This document shows, one piece after another, positions 33,283 to 41,837 of a DNA stretch of 64,000 nucleotides (positions are counted from its first letter, which is position 1; every line of letters starts with the position of its first letter). The notes beneath the pieces were generated by a model. It was not told the origin of the DNA and did no database searches. It saw nothing but the letters and a program-made list of their open reading frames with translations. The stretch is from CAVONB01 sp963697205 (GTDB lineage Bacteria; Pseudomonadota; Alphaproteobacteria; Rhizobiales; Hyphomicrobiaceae): contig CAVONB010000006.1 of the NCBI GenBank assembly GCA_963697205.1, positions 186,001-250,000 of the forward strand, given 5' to 3'. A program made the translations under genes and the position numbers.

Positions 33283-34504
33283 GCGACCGGTTGCTGTGAT
33301 CGCCGTCGAGCCAAGCGGCGAGCGCGGCAGGCAGACGCGGATCGTCGTAGATCGTTGAATGGGCCCAGCGGCCGGCGCGCATGCCGGCGTCGGGTGCCTC
33401 CAATTGGACGTGTTGGGCCTCGTCGACCGCGAAGCCGTCCGGCGTATCCCGCGTGTCGACATCCAGAAGCATGGTCATGGAGGGCCATTCCCAGCCATAG
33501 CCGAGCGGATGTCCGCGCAGGAGAGGGAGCAAGTAGGCTGTGAACACCAGCGGCGGCACCATCATGCAGAAGAGCAGGAAATAGAACTCGTGGCGGGGCG
33601 TGCGCAGGGCGCCGGGGCCTTCGCCCCACCATTTGATCGTGGTGAACAGCTCGCTGCGATAGAGGTCGGGGAAGAACTTCCAAACCAAGGCCGTCAGCAG
33701 CGCGTAGGCGGCCCAGAGGGTGAACAGGGCGCCCAGCAGCGTCCAGATCGCGCGGCTGATGCGTGTGGTGCCGATGCCGAGAGAGGCCAGAAGCATCTTG
33801 GCCTCGTCGTAGGGGTAGCTCACGGTCATCAGCCGGATGCCGGCGCCATCGGGCCAGGCAAGCCGCTCGCGCCAGATCCGCGTTGCGCGGCGGATGTAGG
33901 CCCAAAGTGCGGCATAGACGATAACCCAGCCGAGCACATAGCTCCACATCGGCGGGGGCTGGCCTCTGGTGCGCACCAGTCCGTCCGGCAGGAAGCTCAG
34001 GACCATCAGCACGAGATAGAACGCCAGCATTATGCTCATGATGATCCAGGCGAGGTGCGTGATCGGTGAGATGTCGCGACGGTCGCGACACACGAGGAAC
34101 GGCGTCGCAAGGCAGGCGATGTCGACGGGCGTCGTCGTCTGCCGATGCCGCAGCGCGTAGAGCGCGACGTTGCCGCCGTGGCTGTGGGCGATCACGACCT
34201 GGCGGGCGCCGGGATGCAGGCGCGCGTTGGCGTCGAGGCGGCGGGCAAGGCGACGGCCGGCGTCGACGCGGGCGCGGTGACTGTTGCGGCCTGACCAGAC
34301 GAACGTCTGGGCACCGGTGCGGCCGGGCAGTCGTGCCGCGAGTTCGCTGGCAAGCGGCGACGTCGCCCGGGTCCAATTGGCCCGCCGGTCGAAGGTGCCA
34401 TGGACGAGGGTGACGATGCTGTCGAGAGGTCGGGCGCCATTGCCATCGCCTGCGACCGCCGCGCGGTCGGGGGCAGCTGGCTGCGCAGGGTTTGTCGTCG
34501 ACAT
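33263..34504 (-). CDS. Membrane-embedded alpha/beta hydrolase-like protein
   Basis: This 413-residue protein begins with an alpha/beta-hydrolase half (VTLVHGTFDRRANWTR, then the elbow VVIAHSHGGNVALYAL). This is interrupted by membrane segments at about 150-172, 190-208, 258-282 and 318-342. A C-terminal soluble stretch ends near WAHSTIYDDPRLPAAL, where a catalytic His could lie. The fold thus appears to carry a membrane-spanning insertion or cap. I recognise no characterised family. The start at 34504 (MSTTNPAQ) was chosen over one 20 codons earlier. Its 3' end overlaps the neighbouring hydrolase by 20 bp. Confidence 0.7.
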   Translation of the reverse strand: MSTTNPAQPAAPDRAAVAGDGNGARPLDSIVTLVHGTFDRRANWTRATSPLASELAARLPGRTGAQTFVWSGRNSHRARVDAGRRLARRLDANARLHPGARQVVIAHSHGGNVALYALRHRQTTTPVDIACLATPFLVCRDRRDISPITHLAWIIMSIMLAFYLVLMVLSFLPDGLVRTRGQPPPMWSYVLGWVIVYAALWAYIRRATRIWRERLAWPDGAGIRLMTVSYPYDEAKMLLASLGIGTTRISRAIWTLLGALFTLWAAYALLTALVWKFFPDLYRSELFTTIKWWGEGPGALRTPRHEFYFLLFCMMVPPLVFTAYLLPLLRGHPLGYGWEWPSMTMLLDVDTRDTPDGFAVDEAQHVQLEAPDAGMRAGRWAHSTIYDDPRLPAALAAWLDGDHSNRSLRPPPS

Positions 34505-34758
34505 GACGGGCCTCGCGTCCGATCGATCCAGGCTCCAGCTTGCCATCGTGAGTGACCCAGTCAATCAGCGCGCGGACATGGTGCGGCGTCCGGCCGGCGC
34601 TCGAACGACGGGCCGCGGGCTGACTGGTGTCGATCGGTGTAGCGCTGGCGGGCGTCCTCTTGCTATCAGAGGGACCGGCACGAGGCCCGCGCCCGCGCGC
34701 GCCAGCAGGCCCCCACCGAGAACAGAGCTTTCGACCCAGTCCAGGGAAAGGAAACACC

Positions 34759-35829
34759 ATGGCCGACGTCTGGAACCATTACGGCGCGACCGCCGCGCGC
34801 ACGCACGGCAAGCCCGGCAAGGATGTGCGCCCGAAGAGCATGACCATCGACATGCATGCCCACATCGCGGCACCAAAGGCGGGCGCCTTCGCCAAGCCGC
34901 ACCTCGATCTGAATACGATTCCGCTGTACCGGCACTCCACGGCGACGACGCGCGCCCTGAACCAGAAGCAGGACGCCGACCGCACGCCCGTGATGGTGAT
35001 GCCGCAGGACCAGCGCCTGAAAGACATGGACGCCCAGGGCGTCGATATGCAACTCGTCATGCCGGCCCCGCCGCAGGCCTACGTCCAGCTGCCGATCGAG
35101 ATCGCCTCCAAGGCGATCCAGATGGTCAACGAGGAAGTCGCCGAGTACGTGGCCAAGAAGCCGGATCGCTTCTGCGCCCTCGGCCACGTGCCAATGCAGG
35201 ACGGCAAGGAGGCCGCCAAGGAGCTTGAGCGCATCATGAAGATGGGCTTCAAGGGCGCTCAGATCCTGACCAACATCGACGGCAAGGAGCTCTCGGACCC
35301 CAGTGCCGAGCCCTTCTGGCAGAAGGCTGAGGAGCTGGGCGCCGTCGTCCTGCTCCATCCCAACGGCTTCACCGAGGGCCAGCGCCTCGAGCGGCACTAC
35401 TTCAACAACATCATCGGCAATCCCTTCGAGTCGACGATGGCGCTGCACTACCTGATCTTCGACGGCGTGTTCGAGCGCTATCCGAAGCTGAAGGTGATCT
35501 CCGTCCACGGCGGCGGCTATCTGGCCGCCTACTCCGGCCGCATCGATCACGCCTGGGGCGCCCGCTCCGACGTGAAGGTGCTGCCGCACGCGCCGACGAC
35601 CTACCTGAAGCGCAACGTCTGGGTCGACACGGTGGTCTTCACCAACCACCAGCTCGAGACGCTGGTGAAGGTGTTCGGTCCCGACCACGTCGTGCTGGGC
35701 ACCGACTATCCCTACGACATGGCCGAGTCCGATCCCGTCGGCCACGTCTGCAACGCCGCCCTCGACGACGCCGCCAAGGCCGCGATCTGCGGCGGCAACG
35801 CCCAGAAGCTCCTGGGCATCGCCGGCTGA
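34759..35829 (+). CDS. Amidohydrolase 2 family protein, ACMSD-like
   Basis: This 356-residue TIM-barrel metal enzyme belongs to the aminocarboxymuconate-semialdehyde decarboxylase group. The first metal motif is DMHAHIA (31-37); others are VLLHPNG and VHGGGYLAAY, with the acidic residue in LGTDYPYDM. The family performs non-oxidative decarboxylation or hydrolysis of aromatic-derived acids; the substrate here is not known. AGGGAAAGG precedes the ATG. A strong terminator follows the gene. A second, distant member of the family lies at 50903-51886. Confidence 0.85.
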   Translation: MADVWNHYGATAARTHGKPGKDVRPKSMTIDMHAHIAAPKAGAFAKPHLDLNTIPLYRHSTATTRALNQKQDADRTPVMVMPQDQRLKDMDAQGVDMQLVMPAPPQAYVQLPIEIASKAIQMVNEEVAEYVAKKPDRFCALGHVPMQDGKEAAKELERIMKMGFKGAQILTNIDGKELSDPSAEPFWQKAEELGAVVLLHPNGFTEGQRLERHYFNNIIGNPFESTMALHYLIFDGVFERYPKLKVISVHGGGYLAAYSGRIDHAWGARSDVKVLPHAPTTYLKRNVWVDTVVFTNHQLETLVKVFGPDHVVLGTDYPYDMAESDPVGHVCNAALDDAAKAAICGGNAQKLLGIAG

Positions 35830-35857
35830 CGCCGCGCGCAACGTCTGACCTGAACGA

Positions 35858-35887
35858 AGCCCGGCACCGCGCGTGCCGGGCTTTTTT
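35858..35887 (+). terminator. Rho-independent terminator
   Basis: A 10-bp perfect stem (35858-35867 with 35873-35882), a 5-base loop and six T at 35882-35887 lie 28 bp after the amidohydrolase stop. Confidence 0.92.
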
Positions 35888-35980
35888 GCTCGTGATGACC
35901 CTTTCACGGACTTGTCACTGGAGCCGGCCGGCGGCCGTGCTAGCCTTTTGCCACAGAGACTTAGATTATTTTTTACAAGG

Positions 35981-36634
35981 ATGATTTCCGTGCCGATCGT
36001 CGATGCGAGACACGAACTCGACTGGCGAGCGATCTTCGCGCTGCTGTTTGCGGGATGGCTCGCCACCGTTCCAGTGGCCCAGGCACAGTCCCAGCCGCCT
36101 ACCGCGCGCCGGCTGTCCGGCTCGGTGACGCCCAAGCAGGTGCCCCAGTCCTACCGGACCTCCCAGGCGCTGTACCTCAATGCGCGCGACACCCACGCAC
36201 TCATGAGCCGCACGCCGGATCTCGCGTTGCTTCTCGACGTGCGCACCACCGGCGAGGTCGTGTTTAGCGGCATCGCCCGCCCCGCCACGCGCAACATCCC
36301 CTACCTCATCGTCGATCCTGACCTCGCCTACGACGGCGGCCGCAAGACCTACAAGCTCGTGCCCAATCCCGATTTCGTGAAAGCCGTCGAGATGCTGGTC
36401 AAGGAGAAGGGCCGCACCAAGGACGCGCCGATCATTCTTTATTGCACCGTCGGCGAGCGCAGCGCCAAGGCCGCGCGTCTTTTGGAGTCCAGTGGGTTTT
36501 CAAGCGTCCACCTAATGGTCGACGGCTTCGATCCCGACGAGCCGGGCGAAGCCGGACCGGGCTGGAAGCGCGCCGGCCTGCCGTGGACGAGCGAGCTGAC
36601 ACGCGATCAGCTGTACGTCAGTCCGACGATGTGA
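35981..36634 (+). CDS. Secreted rhodanese-domain protein
   Basis: This 217-residue protein has an export signal (about 17-36, AIFALLFAGWLATVPVAQAQ) and a single rhodanese domain (about 65-200). The active-site loop reads YCTVGERS, keeping the catalytic Cys; the preceding strand LLLDVRTTGEV is the CH2A-like motif. It probably transfers sulfane sulfur or has a redox role in the periplasm. The start ATG at 35981 follows ACAAGG; an upstream A+T-rich stretch (TTATTTTTTACAAGG) suggests its own promoter. It is convergent with idnO. Confidence 0.82.
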   Translation: MISVPIVDARHELDWRAIFALLFAGWLATVPVAQAQSQPPTARRLSGSVTPKQVPQSYRTSQALYLNARDTHALMSRTPDLALLLDVRTTGEVVFSGIARPATRNIPYLIVDPDLAYDGGRKTYKLVPNPDFVKAVEMLVKEKGRTKDAPIILYCTVGERSAKAARLLESSGFSSVHLMVDGFDPDEPGEAGPGWKRAGLPWTSELTRDQLYVSPTM

Positions 36635-36640
36635 GGCGTT

Positions 36641-37408
36641 TCACACGCACGCCGACATGCCGCCGTCCACGTAGAGAACGTGCCCCGTCACGAAGCTCGA
36701 AGCATCGGACGCAAGATAGACCGCCGCACCGACGAGCTCGTCCACCCGCCCCCAGCGCGCAAGTGGCGTCCGCCCCTCCACCCAGCCGGAGAACGTCTTG
36801 TCCTCCACCAGCGCCGTGTTCATCTCCGTCGCGAAATAGCCGGGCCCGATGCCGTTGACGCGCACGCCGTGCGGTCCCCACTCGGTGGCAAGCCCCTTCG
36901 TGAACATCTTCACCGCGCCCTTCGACGCGGTGTAGGGCACGATCGTCTTGCGGCCGAGCTCGCTCATCAGTGAGCAGATGTTGATGATCGAGCCGCGCCG
37001 GCGGACGATCATGCCCCGTCCGACCGCCTGCGCGACGAAGAACACCGCATCGAGGTTGGTCGCCATCACCTCCCGCCAGGTTTCTTCGGGAAAGTCTTCG
37101 AGCGGCTGGCGGCGCTGCACGCCGGCGTTGTTGACGAGAATGTCGATCGGCCCGACCTCGGTCTCGATCTTTTCGATCCCCGCTGCCACCGCCGCCCTGT
37201 CCGTCACGTCGAAGACGCCAATCGCCGTCTTGCCCCCGCTCGCCGCGATCTCCGCGGCAGCCGTCCCAAGTGTCCGCTCGTTTCGGCCGTTGAGTACGAC
37301 CGTCGCGCCGGCAGCCGCCAGTCCACCGGCCAGCGCCCGCCCGATACCGCGTCCCGCGCCGGTTACGAGCGCCACGCGCCCGTCGAGTTTGAAAAGGTCG
37401 AGTGACAT
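36641..37408 (-). CDS. idnO: 5-Keto-D-gluconate 5-reductase (SDR, gluconate 5-dehydrogenase type)
   Basis: This 255-residue short-chain dehydrogenase reduces 5-ketogluconate to D-gluconate. The cofactor loop is TGAGRGIG, with NNAGVQRRQP, NICSLMSELGR, the catalytic YTASKGAVKM and PGYFATEMN. These segments closely resemble E. coli IdnO as remembered (NNAGIQRRHP, NICSMQSELGR). The start at 37408 (MSLDLFKLDG) is followed by the usual SDR beta strand. It is divergent from idnD with a 209-bp shared control region, and the two together form the L-idonate to gluconate route. Confidence 0.88.
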   Translation of the reverse strand: MSLDLFKLDGRVALVTGAGRGIGRALAGGLAAAGATVVLNGRNERTLGTAAAEIAASGGKTAIGVFDVTDRAAVAAGIEKIETEVGPIDILVNNAGVQRRQPLEDFPEETWREVMATNLDAVFFVAQAVGRGMIVRRRGSIINICSLMSELGRKTIVPYTASKGAVKMFTKGLATEWGPHGVRVNGIGPGYFATEMNTALVEDKTFSGWVEGRTPLARWGRVDELVGAAVYLASDASSFVTGHVLYVDGGMSACV

Positions 37409-37617
37409 GCCGTGTTTCCTCCGCCCGTGCCCAGTCTGGTCCCGCAGCCCTCCGGCCATCACCGATCGTCCGGGGACTGGCGCCATGCTAGAGCTGGTCG
37501 GGCGGATTGGGTATCATCCCGGCCTCGGCCCGTATCCCACGCCTTGGTCTAACGCGTCGCCTGCCCACACACCGGGCCGTCAAACTGGGCCGATCAGCCG
37601 TGAGCGAGAGGATCAAC

Positions 37618-38655
37618 GTGCACGCCGTCGTCATTCATGCCCCGCACGACCTCAGGATCGAGGCGCGCCCGGCCGGTGCCCCGGGCCCCGGCGAGCTGCG
37701 CATCCGCATCGCCGCTGGCGGCATCTGCGGCTCGGATCTGCACTATTACCACCACGGCGGCTTCGGCACCGTGCGCGTCAAGGCGCCGATGGTGCTCGGC
37801 CACGAGGTCGCCGGCACCGTGGAGGCGGTGGGTGATGGCGTCGAAGGCTGGGCTGCCGGTGACCGCGCCGCCGTCGACCCGAGCCTGCCGTGCGGCGCAT
37901 GCCGCTACTGCGCGGCCGGCCAGCAGCACCATTGCCTCGACATGCGCTTTTATGGCTCCGCGATGCGCACGCCGCATGTCGATGGCGGGTTCCGCGAGAT
38001 CCTGGTGGCCAGCGCACGCCAATGCCATCGCGTGCCCGACGGCCTTTCGATCGGGCAAGCGGCGATGGCCGAGCCCTTGTCGGTGTGCCTCCACGCCGTC
38101 CGCCGCGCCGGCCCGATGCTCGGCGCGCGCGTGCTTGTCACCGGCTGCGGTCCCATCGGCGCGCTGTGCGCCATGGTCGCCCGCCGCGCTGGCGCCGCCG
38201 AGATCGTGATGACCGACGTCACCGACGCCGCGCTCGCCCGTGTCGCGCGCCTCGGCGCCGACCGCACGGTCAATGTCATCACTGACAAGGACGCCATGGC
38301 CGGATACGCCCGCGACAAGGGCACGTTCGACGTTCTGCTGGAGGCGTCGGGCAGCGAGGCGGCCCTGGTCGGCGCGCTAGATGTGCTGCGACCCGGCGCC
38401 GTCGCCGTCCAGGTCGGCCTCGCCAGCGGCACGTTCACGCTGCCGATCAACATGCTGGTCGCCAAGGAGATCGAGCTTCGCGGCACGTTCCGCTTCAATA
38501 CCGAGTTCGCAACCGCGCTGGAGTTGATGGGCCGAGGGCTGATCGACGTCACGCCGCTGATCACCGCGACGTTGCCCTTTGTCGACGCCGCCGCCGCCTT
38601 CGAGCTCGCTAGCGACAAGGCCCGCTCGATGAAGGTGCAACTCGCCTTCGCCTGA
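37618..38655 (+). CDS. idnD: L-Idonate 5-dehydrogenase (zinc alcohol dehydrogenase family)
   Basis: This 345-residue medium-chain dehydrogenase oxidises L-idonate to 5-ketogluconate. The catalytic zinc site is GGICGSDLHYY and LGHEVAGTVEAVGDGV; the structural zinc cysteines are in CGACRYCAAGQQHHC. The NAD loop is VTGCGPIGAL. The phrases DMRFYGSAM and HVDGGF match E. coli IdnD as remembered. The likely start is GTG 37618 with GAGAGG seven bases before; GTG 37600 is an alternative. No idonate transporter or gluconokinase gene is seen beside it. Confidence 0.87.
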   Translation: MHAVVIHAPHDLRIEARPAGAPGPGELRIRIAAGGICGSDLHYYHHGGFGTVRVKAPMVLGHEVAGTVEAVGDGVEGWAAGDRAAVDPSLPCGACRYCAAGQQHHCLDMRFYGSAMRTPHVDGGFREILVASARQCHRVPDGLSIGQAAMAEPLSVCLHAVRRAGPMLGARVLVTGCGPIGALCAMVARRAGAAEIVMTDVTDAALARVARLGADRTVNVITDKDAMAGYARDKGTFDVLLEASGSEAALVGALDVLRPGAVAVQVGLASGTFTLPINMLVAKEIELRGTFRFNTEFATALELMGRGLIDVTPLITATLPFVDAAAAFELASDKARSMKVQLAFA

Positions 38656-38864
38656 AGCACCCGCTGGTCCGTGCACGCCCGCCGGCCCGAACGAAGAGCC
38701 GGTCGGCCCTGCCAAGCGTTGAGGGAGCGTCGTGAGCCCCATCGTGAGGCCCGTGATTGTGGCCCTTGAGGTTTTGCGCCGAAAGCCCTTGAATTGTCCC
38801 CCGCCACGGCGCAGGTCTCAGATGCGACCGCCGTGTCCGGCGACGACGCGAGGACCTGCACGCG

Positions 38865-39092
38865 ATGACCACGACGGCCGAAACCGGCACCGAGCACACA
38901 GTCGACGTCAACGGCGAAACCGTCGTGACGCCGGCAGAGACGTTGGCCGAGCTGATCGACAGCCTCGGCTACCGCGGGCTCAAGGTGGCGACCGCCGTCA
39001 ACGGCGACTTCGTGCCCGAGCGGCGGCGGGCTTCGACGCGGCTCGCCACCGGCGACCGGATCGAGGTGGTCGCACCCCGCCAGGGCGGCTAG
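38865..39092 (+). CDS. thiS: Sulfur carrier protein ThiS
   Basis: This 75-residue ubiquitin-like protein ends in QGG; its C-terminal Gly is adenylated and thiocarboxylated to deliver sulfur to the thiazole ring of thiamine. The beta-grasp phrases DVNGETVVTPAETLAELI and TAVNGDFVPE are typical. It heads a thiS-thiG-thiE cluster (20-bp gap to thiG). No TPP riboswitch was recognised in the 209 bp upstream. Confidence 0.88.
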   Translation: MTTTAETGTEHTVDVNGETVVTPAETLAELIDSLGYRGLKVATAVNGDFVPERRRASTRLATGDRIEVVAPRQGG

Positions 39093-39111
39093 GAAGCGCT
39101 GCCGGACCAAC

Positions 39112-39961
39112 ATGGATACTTCCGCGATGACGCCTTCCAACTCCAAGGGATCCACGCCCGCAGGGCCCGGGCCGGTGACGTTTTACGGCGTCGAGGTCGC
39201 ATCGCGCCTGCTGCTCGGCACCGCGCTCTATCCTTCGCCGCAAGTGCTGTCCGACGCCGTCGCCGCCTCCGGGGCCGGAATCGTCACGGTGTCGCTTGCG
39301 CCGGGAATCCGCGCGCCTGAAGTCCGGACAGGGCTTCATGGAGCTGCTCAAGGGCTTCGGCGCTCTGCTGCTGCCCAACACCGCCGGCTGTCGCACCCCG
39401 AAAGAGGCGATCACCACCGCGCAGATGGCGCGCGAGTTGTTCGATACCGATTGGGTCAAGCTCGAGGTCATCGCCAACGACGACACCCTGCAGCCCGATC
39501 TGTTCGGCCTGGTCGAGGCAGCCGGCGAGCTCGTCAAGGACGGCTTCAAGGTCTTCCCCTACACCACCGAGGATCTCGGCGCCGCCGATCGCCTTCTGGC
39601 CGCCGGCTGCGAGGTGCTGATGCCCTGGGGCGCGCCGATCGGCACGGGCCGCGGCCTCGCCAACCCTTACGCGCTGAAGACCATGCGCAACTACTTCCCC
39701 GGCGTCCCCCTCGTCGTCGATGCCGGCATCGGCGCGCCCTCGCATGCCGCGCAGGCGATGGAGCTGGGCTACGACGCCGTGCTCTTGAATACAGCCGTGG
39801 CCAAGGCCGGCGATCCCGTGCGCATGGCCCGCGCCTTTGCCGCCGCAATCGCCGCGGGTCGCGAGGCGTTCGAAGCCGGGATCATGGAGAGCCGCGACAT
39901 GGCCGAGCCCTCTACGCCCGTCGCCGGCACGCCCTTCTTCGATCTGTCGAGGGCATCGTGA
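39112..39961 (+). pseudogene. thiG: Thiazole synthase ThiG, broken by one frame shift
   Basis: ThiG condenses DXP-derived imine, dehydroglycine and ThiS-thiocarboxylate to form the thiazole ring. Residues up to GIVTVSL are read in one frame from ATG 39112; the family then continues RRESARLKSGQGF, which lies in the +1 frame from about 39296. Removing one T in CTTGCG at 39295-39299 restores a single frame of about 282 codons. After the break all family motifs are intact: PNTAGCRTPKEA, the Schiff-base Lys in DWVKLEVI, LMPWGAPIGTG and VDAGIGAPSHAA. Its stop overlaps the thiE start. Either a recent mutation or an assembly error. Confidence 0.88.
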
Positions 39962-40590
39962 TGTCGCCGCCGGCCGGGGATGCGGCCCCTTCGCTCTTCT
40001 ACCCCATCGTGCCCGATGTGGATTGGCTCGCGCGCTTGGCGCCGCTCGGCATCCGCACCGTGCAGCTGCGCTTGAAGGATGCCGGCCCCGACGAGGTCCG
40101 CCGCCAGATCGATGAGAGCCTGGTGCTCGCCCGCACTCATGGCCTCCAGCTCATCGTCAACGACTATTGGCAGGCCGCCATCGCCGCCGGCGCAGACTAC
40201 GTCCACCTCGGCCAGGAGGATCTGGCGGACGCCGACATCGCCGCGATCAAGCGGGCGGGCTTGAAGCTCGGCATCTCCACCCACAGCGAGGAGGAGCTTG
40301 CCATCGCGCTCGCCGCCGAACCCGATTACGTCGCCCTCGGCCCGATCTGGGAAACGAAGCTCAAGGCGATGAAATGGGCGCCCCAGGGGCTCGAGCGCAT
40401 CGGCCGATGGAAGGCGCGTATCGGCGCGCTGCCGCTCGTCGCCATCGGCGGTATCACTCCGCAGCGTGCGCCGCTTGTAGCCGCCGCCAGCGCCGACAGC
40501 CTCGCCGTGATCACGGATTTTTTCACGCACCCCGATCCCGAGGCGCGCGTGCGCGAGTGGGTGGCCTGGGCCCGCTCCTACGTCCGCTGA
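39961..40590 (+). CDS. thiE: Thiamine-phosphate synthase
   Basis: This 209-residue TIM-barrel enzyme joins the pyrimidine and thiazole phosphates to give thiamine phosphate. Seen are VQLRLKDAG, LIVNDYWQAAI, DYVHLGQEDL, LGISTHSEEE, YVALGPIWETK and the phosphate-binding VAIGGIT. The start ATG 39961 overlaps the thiG stop by one base (GTGATG), indicating coupling. It is the last gene of the thi cluster. Confidence 0.94.
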   Translation: MSPPAGDAAPSLFYPIVPDVDWLARLAPLGIRTVQLRLKDAGPDEVRRQIDESLVLARTHGLQLIVNDYWQAAIAAGADYVHLGQEDLADADIAAIKRAGLKLGISTHSEEELAIALAAEPDYVALGPIWETKLKAMKWAPQGLERIGRWKARIGALPLVAIGGITPQRAPLVAAASADSLAVITDFFTHPDPEARVREWVAWARSYVR

Positions 40591-40760
40591 AGACGTGGCC
40601 GCAGCGACCTGTTTACCAAGGCCGCCAAGAGGGCAAGGTGTTTACAGAACTGTCATAAAACTCCGCCCCCCGCGTGGTACACAGAGCCAAGCCCGGCGCA
40701 TCCCCCTGGCGCCGGCACGGCACGCGTTTCATCTCGTATCCCGCCCCGCACCTCAGCGTC

Positions 40761-41708
40761 ATGGCCTACCGCTTCAAGATCGACGAGCCCCCCCAGAAGG
40801 CCTTGCGGCGCATCGGCCGCCAGCAGATCGACATTGCCGTCCGGCATCTGGAAGCAAACGGCGATCGCGCGACCGCGATCCATGAGGCGCGCCGCTGCTT
40901 CAAGCGCATGCGCTCGTTGCTGCGGATGGTCCGCCCCGGCCTCTCAAAGGAGGTCTACGCCAATGAGAACGACGCCTTCCGCGACATCGGGCGCCTCTTG
41001 TCCACCGCGCGCGATCTCCAGGTCATGCTGGACACCGTGAAGCTGGTCGAGGCGCGCCATGGTGCAGGGACGGTCGCCGGCCTGGACACCCTGCGCGCCC
41101 GCCTCGATGAACAGCACGCAGCCACCCACGAGCACTACGACGCCAGCTTGTCCAAGGAGGCGCTCGCGCGCTTGGGCAAGGCGCGCGAGCGCTGGTCGCG
41201 CATCAAGATCGCGCCGAACGCCTTCGAGATCGTAGTCGATGGTTTCGAGGCGACCTACCGCGGCGCCGAGCGGGCCATGCGCATGGCCCGCCGCGATGTC
41301 GGCGATGAGGCCTTCCACGAATGGCGCAAGGGAGTGCAGCGCCATCGCGACCATGTCCAGATCCTGCGCGCGGCCTGGCCCGACTACTTCGAGGCGCGCT
41401 TCCAAGCGGCCAAGACGCTCGCACGCTGGCTAGGCGATGACCACGACCTCTCGCTGTTGAAGACCTTTGCCACGCGGCCCGGCGAGGTGAAGCTGAAGCG
41501 CGCCGAAGCGCGCGCCGTCGCCGCCATCTGCCTCGAGCGTCAGGAGGAGATCCGCCGCGCGGCCTGGGCGCTGGGCGAGCGGTTGTTCGCGGATCGCCCG
41601 GGCGCACTGTCCCGCCGGCTTGCCGTCTACTGGCAAAGCGCGGCCGCGATCCGCTTGGAGGAGGACATCGAGGCCCATCCGGCCGCGCCGGCGCCAAAGG
41701 ACACCTGA
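40761..41708 (+). CDS. CHAD-domain protein
   Basis: This 315-residue helical protein consists of a CHAD domain (conserved histidine alpha-helical domain). The conserved pattern of His, Arg and Lys is visible: AIHEARRCFKRMRSLLRMVRP, EWRKGVQRHRDHVQIL and WLGDDHDLSLL. CHAD proteins bind polyphosphate through these basic residues. The start at 40761 gives MAYRFKIDE, normal for the family. It is not adjacent to a polyphosphate kinase gene. Confidence 0.9.
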   Translation: MAYRFKIDEPPQKALRRIGRQQIDIAVRHLEANGDRATAIHEARRCFKRMRSLLRMVRPGLSKEVYANENDAFRDIGRLLSTARDLQVMLDTVKLVEARHGAGTVAGLDTLRARLDEQHAATHEHYDASLSKEALARLGKARERWSRIKIAPNAFEIVVDGFEATYRGAERAMRMARRDVGDEAFHEWRKGVQRHRDHVQILRAAWPDYFEARFQAAKTLARWLGDDHDLSLLKTFATRPGEVKLKRAEARAVAAICLERQEEIRRAAWALGERLFADRPGALSRRLAVYWQSAAAIRLEEDIEAHPAAPAPKDT

Positions 41709-41837
41709 GCCGGAGCCCGCGGGGACAGCGACACCTTTGTCGTGCACGTGATTGGTTCTAAAGTCCCGCCGCCGTGGTTGCCGCAGGGGTGATCCGAGCA
41801 CCCGTTCTGCGCGTTGGCACGCACGGAGGACCTTCTG

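Noticed and set aside
38656..38864. TPP riboswitch before thiS
   Set aside because: I looked for the conserved CTGAGA and following GAACCTGATCTGG-like elements and did not find them on this strand.
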